In this document: piece by piece, positions 49,201 to 58,508 of the stretch
Layout: every line of letters starts with the position of its first letter
Numbering within the stretch: the stretch's first letter is position 1
Assembly (NCBI GenBank): GCA_916610825.1
Contig: OU744449.1
Location: 27,378,728-27,442,727 of the forward strand
Source of the DNA: Haliclystus octoradiatus
Taxonomy: Eukaryota > Cnidaria > Staurozoa > Stauromedusae > Haliclystidae
DNA: 64,000 bases
Direction: 5' to 3'
Program-made: the position numbers and the translations under genes
Notes under the pieces: generated by a model
What the model saw: the letters and a program-made list of their open reading frames with translations, nothing else
Databases searched by the model: none
What the model was told of the DNA's origin: nothing

Positions 49201-52064
49201 AGAGAACGTCGAGCAACAGACAGACTTATTCAGTCGTGCTAACTAATTATTATTAAAGTTATATTGTTATGACGAGGAGGATGTTATAATATTTTATGTT
49301 AATCTTATTATTGTTATTGTTGTTTGATAACGAGGCAGTCTTTGAGTTTTTCCAAGATGGCTACTTGACCACATGTTGTATTTACTGCTTCATCTTTCTC
49401 TGAGTATTTTCTACTTATTATAACACTCTAGATTATAAAACAATGATTATCCTATCATGAAGAATGTCATTGGGAATCAAAACTGCTGAACGATCTTCCC
49501 GCAAATCATTTCATTGCAATTAATAATCAACCTATTAATCTGAACTACTACAGTATAAAAAATATATATTATGGTGCTATTTTTGAGGGTTGGTGACTAT
49601 TCAATCGAGCCCAATCCTGAGTCGAGCTATGTCCTTGTCGATCAATCAGAAAAGTCTTATATTTTCATTTGAGTGACATAGTTAAAGTCATTTGGATGTG
49701 GATTAATACTAATACTAGGCTATGCTTCAAACAATGCCTGGATTTTGCATAAAATGTTCATGAAGTTCATTAACTATTTATAAACTCACAGAGTGATCTC
49801 TATAAACTAAACATCTTAGTATTGATACAAGTGTTCTGATTTGAATTTTCAGATTCATATTGCGAAGGATGTACCGCCACAGTCAAAGGTAATTGTTATT
49901 AAATAATAAGGGTGAACTGGCTTGAAGCACAACCCTATCAAATTAATAGGGCCTACCCCTTTAATATGTTAACATATAATACCTGCTTTAGCGACCACCT
50001 GTCTATAATGGCCACTTCAGTAATATAAAATGATAGTTCTATTGAATCAACCCTGTATATAAAGGCCACCTGTCTATAGAGACTACTTCTGTTATATATA
50101 TATATATATGATTCATTATTCTATTGGATAAATCATGTTAGAAGACACCTGTAGCTAGTCGTCATTTGGTACATAATATCTAGAGAGCTGATATATACGA
50201 TTTGCAAATATTGGTGAGTTCAGAGTTTTAGTTTTCTGCGGAGGTCTAGGATGACAAGATCTCCTCATTTGTCGGAATAAGCATCAATTGATGTCTAAGA
50301 TGAGTTTGAAGTGGGAAGGCAGTTCATTCTAATCAATTAATATTTATTAAAATAAAATTAATCATAATAATTCATATTAATTATTTGCATTGTGCTTGTT
50401 TTTAGAATTATCAAAATCATTAGCGAAATGGTCATCTCCAACGGAATCACAAATAATGAATGCAATTGAAGGAGTCTGTGTACCACCTAAATTTGTGACA
50501 TATGAATATTCACCGCCAAAAACAGTAAAAGTTTGCAAGTTACTCATAGGTAAATTTACGATAGATGTGTTTAGATAAAAGCATAGTCTGATGATAGTTG
50601 TAGTGCTCAGTGGTTAGGGATTTGACCATGCACTGACATGGTCTTGGATTCAATGCCTAGCAGGAGAACTATTGGTTGGTGTACACGAAGAAGAGTATTC
50701 AGCCATCAACCTCGCACACACTCCAAAAACACAGACTAGCTTAGCAACTACTTCGTGAAAAAAGCTACTAGCTTACCAGATTTCTGTTAAAATGATAAAT
50801 TTGAAAAACACTCACACACATTAACACATAGTTTCAGATCCAATCCCCTGCAAAAACATGTGTCAGGAAGGGCATGCAGTCAATAATTGCATCGAATATT
50901 AATCAACCAGCAATCGCGCAGGTAAAAAGAGCTACTAGATTAAAAAAGATTATTATTTCCATCATGACAAGTGAGCCCAATAAGATCACAACATCTATCA
51001 AGCATCCGCCCATAACAACAACACGACTTTCCAATATCTTGTTCTTACAAACAAATGCTTGATAGGTGTCGTGATCTTATCGCGCTCTGGTCGAGGTAGA
51101 ACTTTTTACAATATGATGTCACTTAACTTTCATTCTCCGTTTTTCAAAATTTGAAATGCTCATTTTTCAATTGCTTATTTCTTAACAAACTTTAATCTAT
51201 ATTTATAATAAATAAATATATATAAATAAATAATATATAAATATATAATTATATATAATATATAATAAATAAATATATAAATAAATATTAATCCATTTGG
51301 CAAACTTGGCAAAGTAATCAAATCACTTAATCAGCAAGTTAAGGTTATAATTTAGATTTTCAATTTTTTACGAGTTGTCCCTATTGAGCTTTATCCAATC
51401 TATTTTTCTAGAACGGCATGAAGAAGAAATCGAGAAGGCATTTGGTAGAGCTGATGTTGATAAAATTGATGAAATTTGTAATAAAATTTCAAATGCTTGC
51501 GAAGGAGTAGACAGAACAAAGAAACCAGCTGATATGAGTGATATCGATTTGACTGTTAACGGAGAAAGTGGGAAAGCAACAAAACAAGTTATTGTTGATC
51601 CACAAACAGGTAAAACAACAATTGAGGATGTTGAAAAGAAAGATATGAAAACTAGCGATAAAAACATTGAAGACGTCAAACAAGAGCAAGATGCTAAAGT
51701 CATTGATGAAACTGTAGCTATAAACAAAGATGCTACAATTGAAGAAGAAAATAAAACCAGTGAAAAGAAAACGAAGAAAGCTGCTAAAAAATCGAAAAAG
51801 AAGAAAAGTAAAAAATCAAACAAGAATAAAAAAGACGGAAAAACAATGTCTAAAAAAGATAAGAAAGATAAGCGCACAAAGAAAAATACAAAGAAAGTAA
51901 AAAAAGAAGCTGAAAAGAAGGATGAAAAAAAGGTAGTGGACGATGGTATTGATAGATTAAGTATCGATGTTAACGACCCTTCGTCAATGGAACGTGTCAT
52001 GAAACAAATCCAAGATATTGCAAAAGAACATGGTAATAAAAATAAGAAAAAAGAAGAACTATAA
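43284..52064 (+). CDS. Canopy/MZB1-like saposin-fold ER protein
   Basis: Five coding exons, 43284-43298, 44821-44905, 49853-49888, 50406-50549 and 51412-52064, join in phase to 310 residues. Residues 1-25 form a signal peptide. Six cysteines (37, 40, 70, 89, 116, 123) follow the saposin-like CxxC...C...C...C-x6-C spacing of canopy proteins. The match to the family is seen in CEGC, YSPPKTVKVC and HEEEIEKAF. Residues from about 130 onward are acidic then extremely lysine-rich, and the chain ends in KEEL, an ER-retrieval signal of the KDEL type (MZB1 and CNPY2 also end in such signals). Canopy proteins act as ER co-chaperones for receptors. Intron 2 holds a 4.4-kb retrotransposon in the same orientation. 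The first exon of five codons is inferred from phase and signal-peptide fit. The exact canopy subtype is unclear. Confidence 0.85.
44586..44689. repeat. 104-bp inverted repeat (foldback)
   Basis: Arms of 26 bases (AAAAAAGAGACATACGATTC onward, one mismatch) around a loop of about 52 bases. In intron 2 of the canopy-like gene. Confidence 0.85.
45018..45161 (+). repeat. 5' LTR (144 bp)
   Basis: Starts TGTTATAATA and ends TTATTATAACA. A direct copy lies at 49282-49425. It is unusually short for an LTR. Confidence 0.95.
45162..45173 (+). promoter_or_regulatory. Primer-binding site
   Basis: TGGTGTCAGATG directly abuts the 5' LTR. TGG is the complement of a tRNA CCA end. The tRNA used was not identified. 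Confidence 0.6.
45226..49242 (+). CDS. Gag-Pol polyprotein of the Ty3/gypsy element
   Basis: A single uninterrupted frame of 1338 residues from the first ATG; the frame is open 12 bases further upstream without an ATG. Order, with approximate residues: gag (1-205); zinc fingers, the second a CCHC knuckle at 231-244; aspartic protease with DTGA at 306; reverse transcriptase with LDACSGYWQ (D545) and the catalytic pair D606-D607 in IIVDDFLV; RNase H (D753, D815); integrase with HHCC zinc site (H968, H971, C1001, C1004) and the catalytic triad D1032, D1085, E1129. The protease-RT-RNase H-integrase order defines Ty3/gypsy. No chromodomain or envelope is seen. By general resemblance it may belong to the Mag-like group; a tree is needed. 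All catalytic residues are present. Confidence 0.96.
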   Translation: MAESSEFSKPGPLVFDANAAENWRRFLMRFQIYLVAKEKDDKPDRLKVNMLLNFAGPDAIEEYSHFTYGPREDMENYDCIISKFDLLCRGAKNVIYERFVFFTRQQKDGERIDSFISELKRLALSCEFAGLRDSLIRDRIVGGVISDDLRGELLKKPGLNLKTAHDYARTFEATESQKQQFSLSARASQPEQTAIHFVKDSKRSSKKSTCKFCGYSHAMKISLCPAHNKKCRRCDEIGHFEKMCTTQKDNSKKIRTVQRDETDSEEDVESQLYFGSLEVGAISSKMHKKSMVTVKIAGKDVQLKADTGAEATVIPLSLYRHLSKKPLKKVRLPLKGWLADKSVYPKGCVRLHTQYNNRSLDILFLVVDEEFTPLLGCDACLDLEVVKFMNVDCISDMSPKVPTCNVCPVDTSPVLKEFKDCFSEQPGLLADSVSLEIDESCSPIVHAPRKIPIALQEPVHKKLKEMEDMGVIIKQTSSTPWVSSMVVVDKRKSAQQSTRPCAKDIRICIDPRDLNKALKRSHYPMASIEDIAARIHDSKVFAVLDACSGYWQLPVDLPSSRLLTFNTKWGRYRFTRLPFGISPAPELYQREMDRLFEGLPVDIIVDDFLVCGKDQKDLDQKLRLVLQRAREVGLRFNLKKLKYNLPEVTYVGHVLTSDGLKPDPEKIQAIQEMPTPTDKEGILRFLGTVNYLDKFLPNKADLQGPISQLSQKNVNFVWDTPQQEAFDALKKSLTNAPVLAYFDNNKKTVLSVDASGTGLGAVILQDGRPIAYGSKRLTECERRYTNIERELLAIVWGVAKFHTYVYGRQITVETDHKPLEAIFRKNLNDAPPRLQRMLLKLTKYALDVKYVPGREQVLPDCLSRAAIATTGNIPEYDSDLHISMINNVAIQDKSIETFRRAISTDEVSIVVMDYIVNGWPEQKDSVDELAKEYWNLRYELSVEDGIIFKMDRLVVPRSLRKEVLEDIHAGHMGENKSLSLAREYVFWPGMSAQIKDTVSSCGICNSFRNRQQKETLQPHDIPDLPWQSIGCDLFDFGGQTYLLLTDFFSKYFEIEQLKSATALCVITNIKKIFARFGIPDTVYSDNGPQFSNTQYLFSTSHEFKKFAIDWNFKHVTSSPEYPKSNGAAERAVQTSKRLLRKAQASGRDPFEALLKLRNTPFEDIGLSPVQLLMGRRTKTSLPTHRRLLVPQNVSPARVVEQLKKRQVTAKRYYDTSSKDLPVLSDGEKVRFRPNKEKSWRKAEVLPRSYVVQDEQGRVYRRNRQHLIAVPNDRMMINHQPVNHEADDVSQSQDPGQSNVHNSQESDQNNDATGLPIQSLKPKKSMRERRATDRLIQSC
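49271..49281 (+). promoter_or_regulatory. Polypurine tract
   Basis: GACGAGGAGGA, immediately before the 3' LTR; one pyrimidine interrupts it. Probable plus-strand priming site. Confidence 0.65.
49282..49425 (+). repeat. 3' LTR (144 bp)
   Basis: Same sequence as 45018-45161, followed by the CTCTA target duplication. Confidence 0.95.
49978..50170. mobile_element. CAGT-type element, decayed
   Basis: Carries CACCTGTCTATAATGGCCAC and CCTGTATATAAAGGCCACC phrases of the family, interrupted by a TA microsatellite at about 50092-50109. In intron 3 of the canopy-like gene. Confidence 0.5.
50605..50880 (+). repeat. tRNA-derived SINE (family 1) and an adjoining fragment
   Basis: Head CAGTGGTTAGGG ... 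TTGGATTCAATGCC, a body with ACACACTCCAAAAACACAGA, then a second fragment with GTCAGGAAGGGCATGCAG that matches the 470-692 copy. In intron 4 of the canopy-like gene. Confidence 0.65.
50980..51080. repeat. 101-bp inverted repeat
   Basis: Arms of about 26 bases (ATAAGATCACRACAYCTATC type, about two mismatches) around a loop of about 49 bases. In intron 4 of the canopy-like gene. Confidence 0.8.
51196..51290. repeat. A+T-only low-complexity tract
   Basis: Nearly pure A/T with ATAAATA units, just upstream of the last exon of the canopy-like gene. Confidence 0.8.
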
Positions 52065-52729
52065 GTCATTTTATTATCAAAATATTTGTAGAGTATATTG
52101 TAATAATTATATTTAGGTTATGTGAAATCGATACATTATTATATACAAATTCAAGATAAAATTGTTTTGATTTACATTTTGATAAAATGATACTTATTTT
52201 ATTTTTTGTTTTATTTTGACAAAACTGTTTATTTGATAGTTAATACACATAACTCCCCTAGGTGACTTCAATGCTGCCAGCAGGTGGGGACAGAGTCTGG
52301 TTGGGGCTCAATTGAACATCTCAAAAGTGATACCCTAAATTGTTTTTTGATACAAAACTCCGAAATGTTATTTCCAAGTATTCTGAGAAGAAAACCTCAA
52401 AAATGTATCAAATAATACCGAAATATCAAACGCTACCTACACCCAAAGTATAATTCATAAATCAAAAATGTACACCTCCAAAATTTCTCCCAAAAATCCA
52501 CTCTTGCCCACGTATAACAAATTGAAGATAAATTCTGATGTGGTAAACAGCTGTACGTAAGCTAGGGAACATTCCCTGTATTTGCCATCAAATTTTTTCA
52601 TGGACGAATACAAATACAAGCATACACACATTGCGTGCACATAAAATAGGTTATTTGTCGCTTAGCAACCACCCACGCGATAATTTATATATTGCATCAT
52701 CAATCACGGTCATTTAATGCAATTTCAAA

Positions 52730-53776
52730 ATGGCGCAGAATGGACATGATTTTGATGAAGAAAAACCGAAATTTTCATTTGGTTTACTAGCTGATGTACA
52801 ACATGCTGATGCAGACGATGGATATAACTATAAACTTACAAGTAAACGATATTACAGAAATGCATTGAAGTTATTCAAAGAAGCTATTCATGGCTGGAAC
52901 TCCTCTGAAAATCAAATTGATTTTGCAATACAACTTGGAGATCTTATTGATGGAATTAGTGGTAGAAATTTCAAAACGGAACAAGACATTACAAATTTAC
53001 TGGCTGCAGTTAATGATTTACACTGTCCAATGTTTCATATATGGGGCAACCATGAGTTTTATAATTTTACTCGCAAGGAGCTTTCGAATGGTCCTTTAAA
53101 CAGTAAAGATCTAGTGAAAAAGTCATTTCCGTTGAAAACTTCAAAACAAAATGGCCACCATTGTGAAAACGAAAGTTTTGAATTTGTAGATGATGAAGAT
53201 GGTTATTACTTTTCTTTTGAACCAGATCCATCATATTTATTTGTATTTCTAGATACATATGATATAGCCTTAATAGGATATCCTGAGAACCATGACAAAT
53301 ATAAAATAGCTTATGATATTCTACAAAAACATAATCCAAATCCAAACTGGTTAGATCCAACCGATTTAGAAGATAAAAGATATGTGAAATTTAATGGTGG
53401 AATTGGTGTAAAACAATTAGCATGGTTAGAAAAAACATTAGAATTTGCTCAAAGCAAGAATCAAAAAGTAATTATTTTTACACACGTTCCTTTATATCGG
53501 CATTCAACATCAAAAATGTGTTTAGTATGGAACAGTGAAGAGGTGTTAAATACGATACAGAAATATTCATGTGTAGTTGCATGCTTCTATGGTCATAAAC
53601 ATGAGGGTGGATATTCTATTGACGAATACGGTATATATCATTGGACATTAAAATGCATTTTAGAATGTGATCCTGATGACAATGAAACTGCGTTTTTAAC
53701 AATCAACGCATTCTCTGATCGATTACAAGTCATTGGATATGGTATTCTTGACTCCAAAACATTGAAATTTAATTAA
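52730..53776 (+). CDS. ADPRM: Manganese-dependent ADP-ribose/CDP-alcohol diphosphatase
   Basis: Intronless frame of 348 residues, the usual length for the family. It hydrolyses ADP-ribose, CDP-choline and related nucleotides in the cytosol. All calcineurin-like metallophosphoesterase motifs are visible: ADVQH at 21-25 (metal ligands D22 and, in this family, Q24), GD at 70-71, GNHE at 106-109, TH at 251-252 and GHKH at 288-291. The replacement of the usual DxH by DxQ is characteristic of the ADPRM group. The start ATG is followed at once by conserved sequence (FSFGLLADVQ). It begins 665 bp after the canopy-like stop codon on the same strand. Confidence 0.95.
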   Translation: MAQNGHDFDEEKPKFSFGLLADVQHADADDGYNYKLTSKRYYRNALKLFKEAIHGWNSSENQIDFAIQLGDLIDGISGRNFKTEQDITNLLAAVNDLHCPMFHIWGNHEFYNFTRKELSNGPLNSKDLVKKSFPLKTSKQNGHHCENESFEFVDDEDGYYFSFEPDPSYLFVFLDTYDIALIGYPENHDKYKIAYDILQKHNPNPNWLDPTDLEDKRYVKFNGGIGVKQLAWLEKTLEFAQSKNQKVIIFTHVPLYRHSTSKMCLVWNSEEVLNTIQKYSCVVACFYGHKHEGGYSIDEYGIYHWTLKCILECDPDDNETAFLTINAFSDRLQVIGYGILDSKTLKFN

Positions 53777-53790
53777 TTTCTTATCAATTG

Positions 53791-53810
53791 TAGGTAGGTA
53801 GGTAGGTAGG
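53791..53810. repeat. TAGG microsatellite
   Basis: Five tandem TAGG units just after the ADPRM stop codon. Confidence 0.9.
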
Positions 53811-55424
53811 CTACTGCAATTTATTTATTTACAATTTATTATTTCATAATAAGATGATGAATTGTCAAATCAAAATAATTTAAATCAATGTGTTTCATAA
53901 CGCATTCTCGAATCTAACGCATTTCATTTTTAATTCATTATTACCTATAGGATGCTGAAATTCATTTTTTGTAATTAAGTATATAATTTAAATCAAGAAC
54001 TTTCAAATCTGATAATTTAAATGTTTATCCGATATTTATTATTGAATCTAACCATACTAATTGTTGTTACATTCATTGTTATTAGCTATAGGTTCTTGCA
54101 ATTAACTATTATTCAATAAAATGATGTTTAAATAATAACTAGAATGCATGTTCCGTTCTGGTGACTGGACAAATTTCACTTGGTAAAGGTCCAACCTTTT
54201 TGATAAACAACGGATCAGCATTTTATAATGATATAAATGTTGTTCATATTAACGACAATTAATTTATAATTTATAGAATTATAGTACAGTCATTCGTTTA
54301 ATGTTTGTGTATAAAATTTGTTTAATAAATGGTAGAATATTGTATTATGAAAAACATTTGTTTCATAGTGTTTGATTAAATATAGTTATGATCTTTTATT
54401 GATGATTAATATTTACTATTACCCGTATAGATAATTATTTTAAAAGAAAAAACCAACTTAGTAAGTTAATAGTAAGTTTGAGTATCACATCTGGGTGAAA
54501 TTTGAAGGCATAAAATTGACAGCTGAAGGTGTGACGAATATGGTGTGACAGTGCGTGATGCGCACTACTTGTGGCTTGAGAAATGGCATGCATTTTTCAA
54601 CTTTGAGTCCCCAAGATGTGATGGTCAATTTTATGCCTTTAAGTAACAGTAATTAGGAATGTGTTTTCTTTGACTCAGTCAGTGAATTTGCCTACGTGAG
54701 CGGGAAAACGAGAGCATCGAGCAGAAAGGATTTCAAAGTTAGAACATTTTGTAAAGAAGTAGGAAAAAGATCTGTAATCGTAATGGCATCAGCAGTTTAC
54801 AATAGCATAGCTAGAAGTAATGCCAAATTAATAACAGCAAAGAGTAGTTCTGACTTCATTAAATTAATTAGACAATCCCCACAATGCATGAATCTGTTAG
54901 CCTCCTTCAACATACCGGTATAGATAATAAATTTTCAACTGTATAAATGTCTTATAATTCTTGATGGATCGTTTTTATTGTTATTTGTATATATAATCAT
55001 GATATAATTCTTTTAAACATTAACGCTATTTGTAAGATTTTAAATTTTTGTACTGCTCGGAATTCTGCAAAACGTGTCTTTCAGACAACTGCTTGTAAAT
55101 ATTTAATTTTCATTCAGTAGAATACGAGTTTTAAATAAAATACATATATACAGTCATCACGGTTATTATATAAGTTTCTTTAATGAACATTTTCAAATAA
55201 ATGATAGTGACAATAGAATTACAGACTCTTAATTCAATAGAATTCAATAGCGACATCAGACATATTGACAACCGAATCAAAATAAATTACACACACAAGA
55301 ACTCCTGTTGGTATAATTTACTTTGAAATGCCTTACAAAAATATTTGACACTGCCTGAGGTACTAGCATACAGTGTGAACAACAGGCTAACAACAACGAT
55401 AATTTATTGAAAGTGCAATATCAA

Positions 55425-55430
55425 TTTATT
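55425..55430 (-). terminator. Polyadenylation signal of the LRR gene
   Basis: AATAAA on the minus strand, about 133 bp beyond the stop codon. A second one lies near 55402. Confidence 0.45.
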
Positions 55431-55562
55431 GAACTATCCCAAACAATAAATGCAACATATATATGAATGATTGTATAGGTTAACAATATGTAGATGTATA
55501 TATTATAGAAACTTATAAAAATAAACACGTTTTCAGTTTTTGTACAAAAAATAAATAAATAC

Positions 55563-58490
55563 CTAATCTGCGTCTTCAAACTGTTCATCAAAAGCAGCAG
55601 ACTTAGAATTTGTTGTATCACAGTTGTCGATTTGTTTTGGTTGAATACTCTTGTAAAGTATTGATGAATAATATCCAGATTCACTACACGCCTCCAATGC
55701 AGGAGGATATTTTTGTAATGACGTTTGAAACGCTCTAGTTAATTCATTTTGTCGTTTATTTTGTAATCTTTCCATTCGTTCTTTTATTGCACGTTTTTTT
55801 TCATTCCTAGCAGCTTCGACATCCCAATCTTCTTCAGAATCAGAGTCTGAGTTATTAGTAGTTTCCACATTGCCATTTATTTGATTTTGTTCAGCATCAG
55901 ATGCTTCCTCATCTGCGTCAGCATATTGATTATTACTATCATCATATATATTTCTCGTATTCATTTGTTCAACAGCTGTATTTGAAATTGGGAAATTCTG
56001 AGAATTAACATTCTGTGGATTTCTTGTTGTTGAATCTGTGTGTGGTAAACAATTATTTAACATCAATCGATAATAAATGAAACTTTTTAAATCCCCCCGT
56101 GAATAAAAATTCATGACGTTTGGGCAATTTCACGTTCATGAACCCAGAAGGAAATGATCATGACATTGATTCATGAATGCTTCATTAACTGGGGTCTAGG
56201 CATGATCTGTTCAACAATTTATTAGAGATGAGACGATTTATCTAAAAATTATAATTTTTAAAGGATTTACATTATTTTTCAAATTTTCGTTGTTTACCGA
56301 TTAATCAGACAATCGGCAAATTCTGTGATCGGCTTGTTTCTACTGTTCATGAAGTGTTCATGAACTTTTTATGAATTTGTAAAAAGTAATTTTTACAAGG
56401 GTCAAAAACATGTGCTTGGCCTGATAATTCTAACTGTCATTATCAATCTCGTTGATGAAATTTACTAATTGTTCAACCTGATATAAAAGAAGGTTATTCC
56501 AAATTATAAGAACATCCAGCATTGAGAAATCTGCACCTAACGCCATTCTAATTTAAATTTATTATTTAGAAGCAGCCTTATAAGGATCTATATTGTTTCG
56601 ATTGATTTTTAAAAAACTGTTAGTTTTTAATTGTAATTGAAAAACTTAACTTGAAATACTTTTTCAAAATCATATTACCATTATGTTAATCATGCACAGG
56701 GTCTGACGAAGGGTTCAGCCTTCTGGAATCATCTCTAGAGGTACTTCAACATTGAATTGTTTTGTTGCTATTTGACCAATAAATCTTTAAAAACATCAAT
56801 TTTCTTCTGAATTTTCTCTAGCCTTCCGGGAAATAGGATTCCAGCCTTTGTCAAACCCTGATCATGCATGTTTATACTAACCTCCATGTGACCTCCAGCG
56901 TGATATTCCCCTTTTCATTGCTCGCCTGAGAGCATTTTCATTAAATTCAAATTTTTCTTCATCTTCTACATCTCCTTCATCACTTTCAATATCCTCAGCT
57001 GCAACTTTTATAATTGTATCTGGATCAATTAATTGTTTATCAATTCTAGTTTTACCTCTCCAATTATCTTTTAAATTTGGATCTCGTTCCGGATATTCTG
57101 TCGTAGCTGTCATTTTCGGTACTTTATTCATTGTTTTACAAAATGGATTTTGATCCATATCCAAACGTTTTAATCCATCTAAAGTATCAAGTACTGATGG
57201 AAACATTTCAAGATCATTATTAAATAAATCAAGAATAGTTAAAGATTTCAAGTTTTTAAAAGAATCAGGCAGGCTTTTTAAATTATTATTATCAAGTCTT
57301 AGTTCTGAAAGTAATGTTAAATTACCAAATTCTTCAGGTAAAGCTAGAATTTCATTTTTTGAAAATTGTATGAATGTTAATTTTGTTAATTGACAAAAAC
57401 CATCAGGAAGATTTTTGATGGAATTCTGTCCAATATCCAAATATGTTAATGACGACAACTGTCCAATTTCTGATGGCAATTCTGTCAATTGATTCTCGTC
57501 AAATCTCAAGAATTCCAATTCAGTTAACGAGCAAAAGCTTTCAGGTAAAAATTTAATCCAATTACCGTTACGAAAAGCGCTCCTTTCAAGTTCATTTAAA
57601 TAGCTGCCAAAATGTATTTTTTTGAGCTTTGTTAAATCACCAAAACATTGAGGGATTGATGAAATATGGTTTCCGTCAATATAAAGAATTTCTAAGCTTT
57701 TACACGACCTACAAAATGCTTCATCAAGTGGTTCTTGCATTAATTGATTGTTTGTTAAAATAAGTTCTACTAACGATGTCATATTATCAAACCAAGGAGG
57801 TAGCATCTCAAGTCCATTATTTTCTAAAAGTAATTTCTCAATATTATCGCTACACTCTAATCGATTTGGTAGAATGAGCAGCTTATTATGCGATAAATCA
57901 ACAATACGAAGCGATTTGAGTCTTTGAAAACTATCTGGTAATATATCAATTGCATTATGCTTTAAATCTAGGATTTCGAGTGATGCCATATCCCCGAAAT
58001 TTTGAGGTAAAGCTGATAATTGATTTTCACTAGCTTCGAGTTGTTTTAAATTTCTTAACAAACAGAATGAATCAGGAAAATAAGTTAAATCATTTTCATC
58101 TAAGAGTAAATATTCCAAGCAGGGTAATCCTTCACCAAAGTTTCCAGGTAATTCTATTAAACGGTTACCTAATAATGAGATTTTTTTCAAAGCATGGAGA
58201 TTTGTTAATTGATTAGGTAATGTAGCAAGATCATTTTCATTTAGGTAAAGTTCTTCAAGATTTATCAAATCTTCGATGTTTTCTGATATATCATATAAGT
58301 TATTTCCTGAAATATTTAATGTTTGTAATTGTTTCAAAACGCCAATATTATTTGGGATAGTTTCTATATTATTAAAATCAAGTGTAAGTTGTAGAAGTTG
58401 TTGAGTTTTACTAGTAATCATCTCTAGTGGAAATTCATCCAAATCCATTGAAGACAAGTCCAATATTTTGGGTTCTTCTAAATACTCCAT
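55563..58490 (-). CDS. Leucine-rich-repeat protein, function unknown
   Basis: Two coding exons on the minus strand, 56882-58490 and 55563-56035, join in phase (donor GTTAGT; acceptor after TTTACCACACACAG) to 693 residues. From about residue 15 to 455 it consists of roughly 23-residue leucine-rich repeats of the LxxLxxLxLxxNxLxxLP type, as in SHOC-2-like and other intracellular LRR proteins. There is no signal peptide or transmembrane segment. After the repeats come acidic stretches (DIESDEGDVEDEEKFEF; SDSDSEEDWDVE) and a basic, probably helical segment (NEKKRAIKERMERLQNKRQN). The start is the first ATG of the frame. LRR architecture suggests a protein-binding scaffold, but I do not recognise the orthologue. 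Confidence 0.85.
56223..56340. mobile_element. Truncated hAT-like element
   Basis: Begins with the same end TAGAGATGAGACGATT as the element at 15683-16508 and shows AATCGG phrases. It is cut off by GTTCATGAAC-type repeat. In the LRR gene intron. Confidence 0.65.
56697..56860. mobile_element. hAT-like MITE with CAGGGTCTGAC ends
   Basis: 164 bp with inverted ends (CAGGGTCTGACGAAGG; CAGGGTTTGACAAAGG from the right) and a perfect 8-bp duplication ATCATGCA (56689-56696, 56861-56868). Same family as 40681-40887. It ends about 13 bp before the GTTAGT donor segment of the LRR gene exon 1. Confidence 0.85.
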
Positions 58491-58508
58491 AATGGTAAAT
58501 ATAACCAA

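Larger units (their letters stand above)
45018..49425 (+). mobile_element. Complete Ty3/gypsy LTR retrotransposon
   Basis: 4408 bp with two 144-bp LTRs (45018-45161 and 49282-49425), TG...CA ends and a perfect 5-bp target duplication CTCTA (45013-45017 and 49426-49430). The LTRs appear identical by eye, which indicates a recent insertion. A primer-binding site starts right after the 5' LTR. A purine-rich tract precedes the 3' LTR. One long gag-pol frame is intact and no envelope gene is present. It sits in intron 2 of the canopy-like gene, in the same direction. Confidence 0.97.
53777..55562. other. Intergenic between ADPRM and the LRR gene
   Basis: Convergent gap. It holds a TAGG microsatellite (53791-53810), a possible ADPRM polyadenylation signal AATAAA at 54115-54120 and one at 55425-55430 for the LRR gene. 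An open frame ending at 54923 has no recognisable domain. Confidence 0.5.

Noticed and set aside
51368-52069. 233-codon minus-strand open frame rich in Phe and Ser
   Set aside because: Antisense shadow of the lysine-rich canopy-like exon; composition is that expected from complementing AAA/AAG codons.
54696-54923. 75-codon open frame after ADPRM
   Set aside because: Starts without an ATG (first ATG at 54783) and shows no known motif; no splice partner found.
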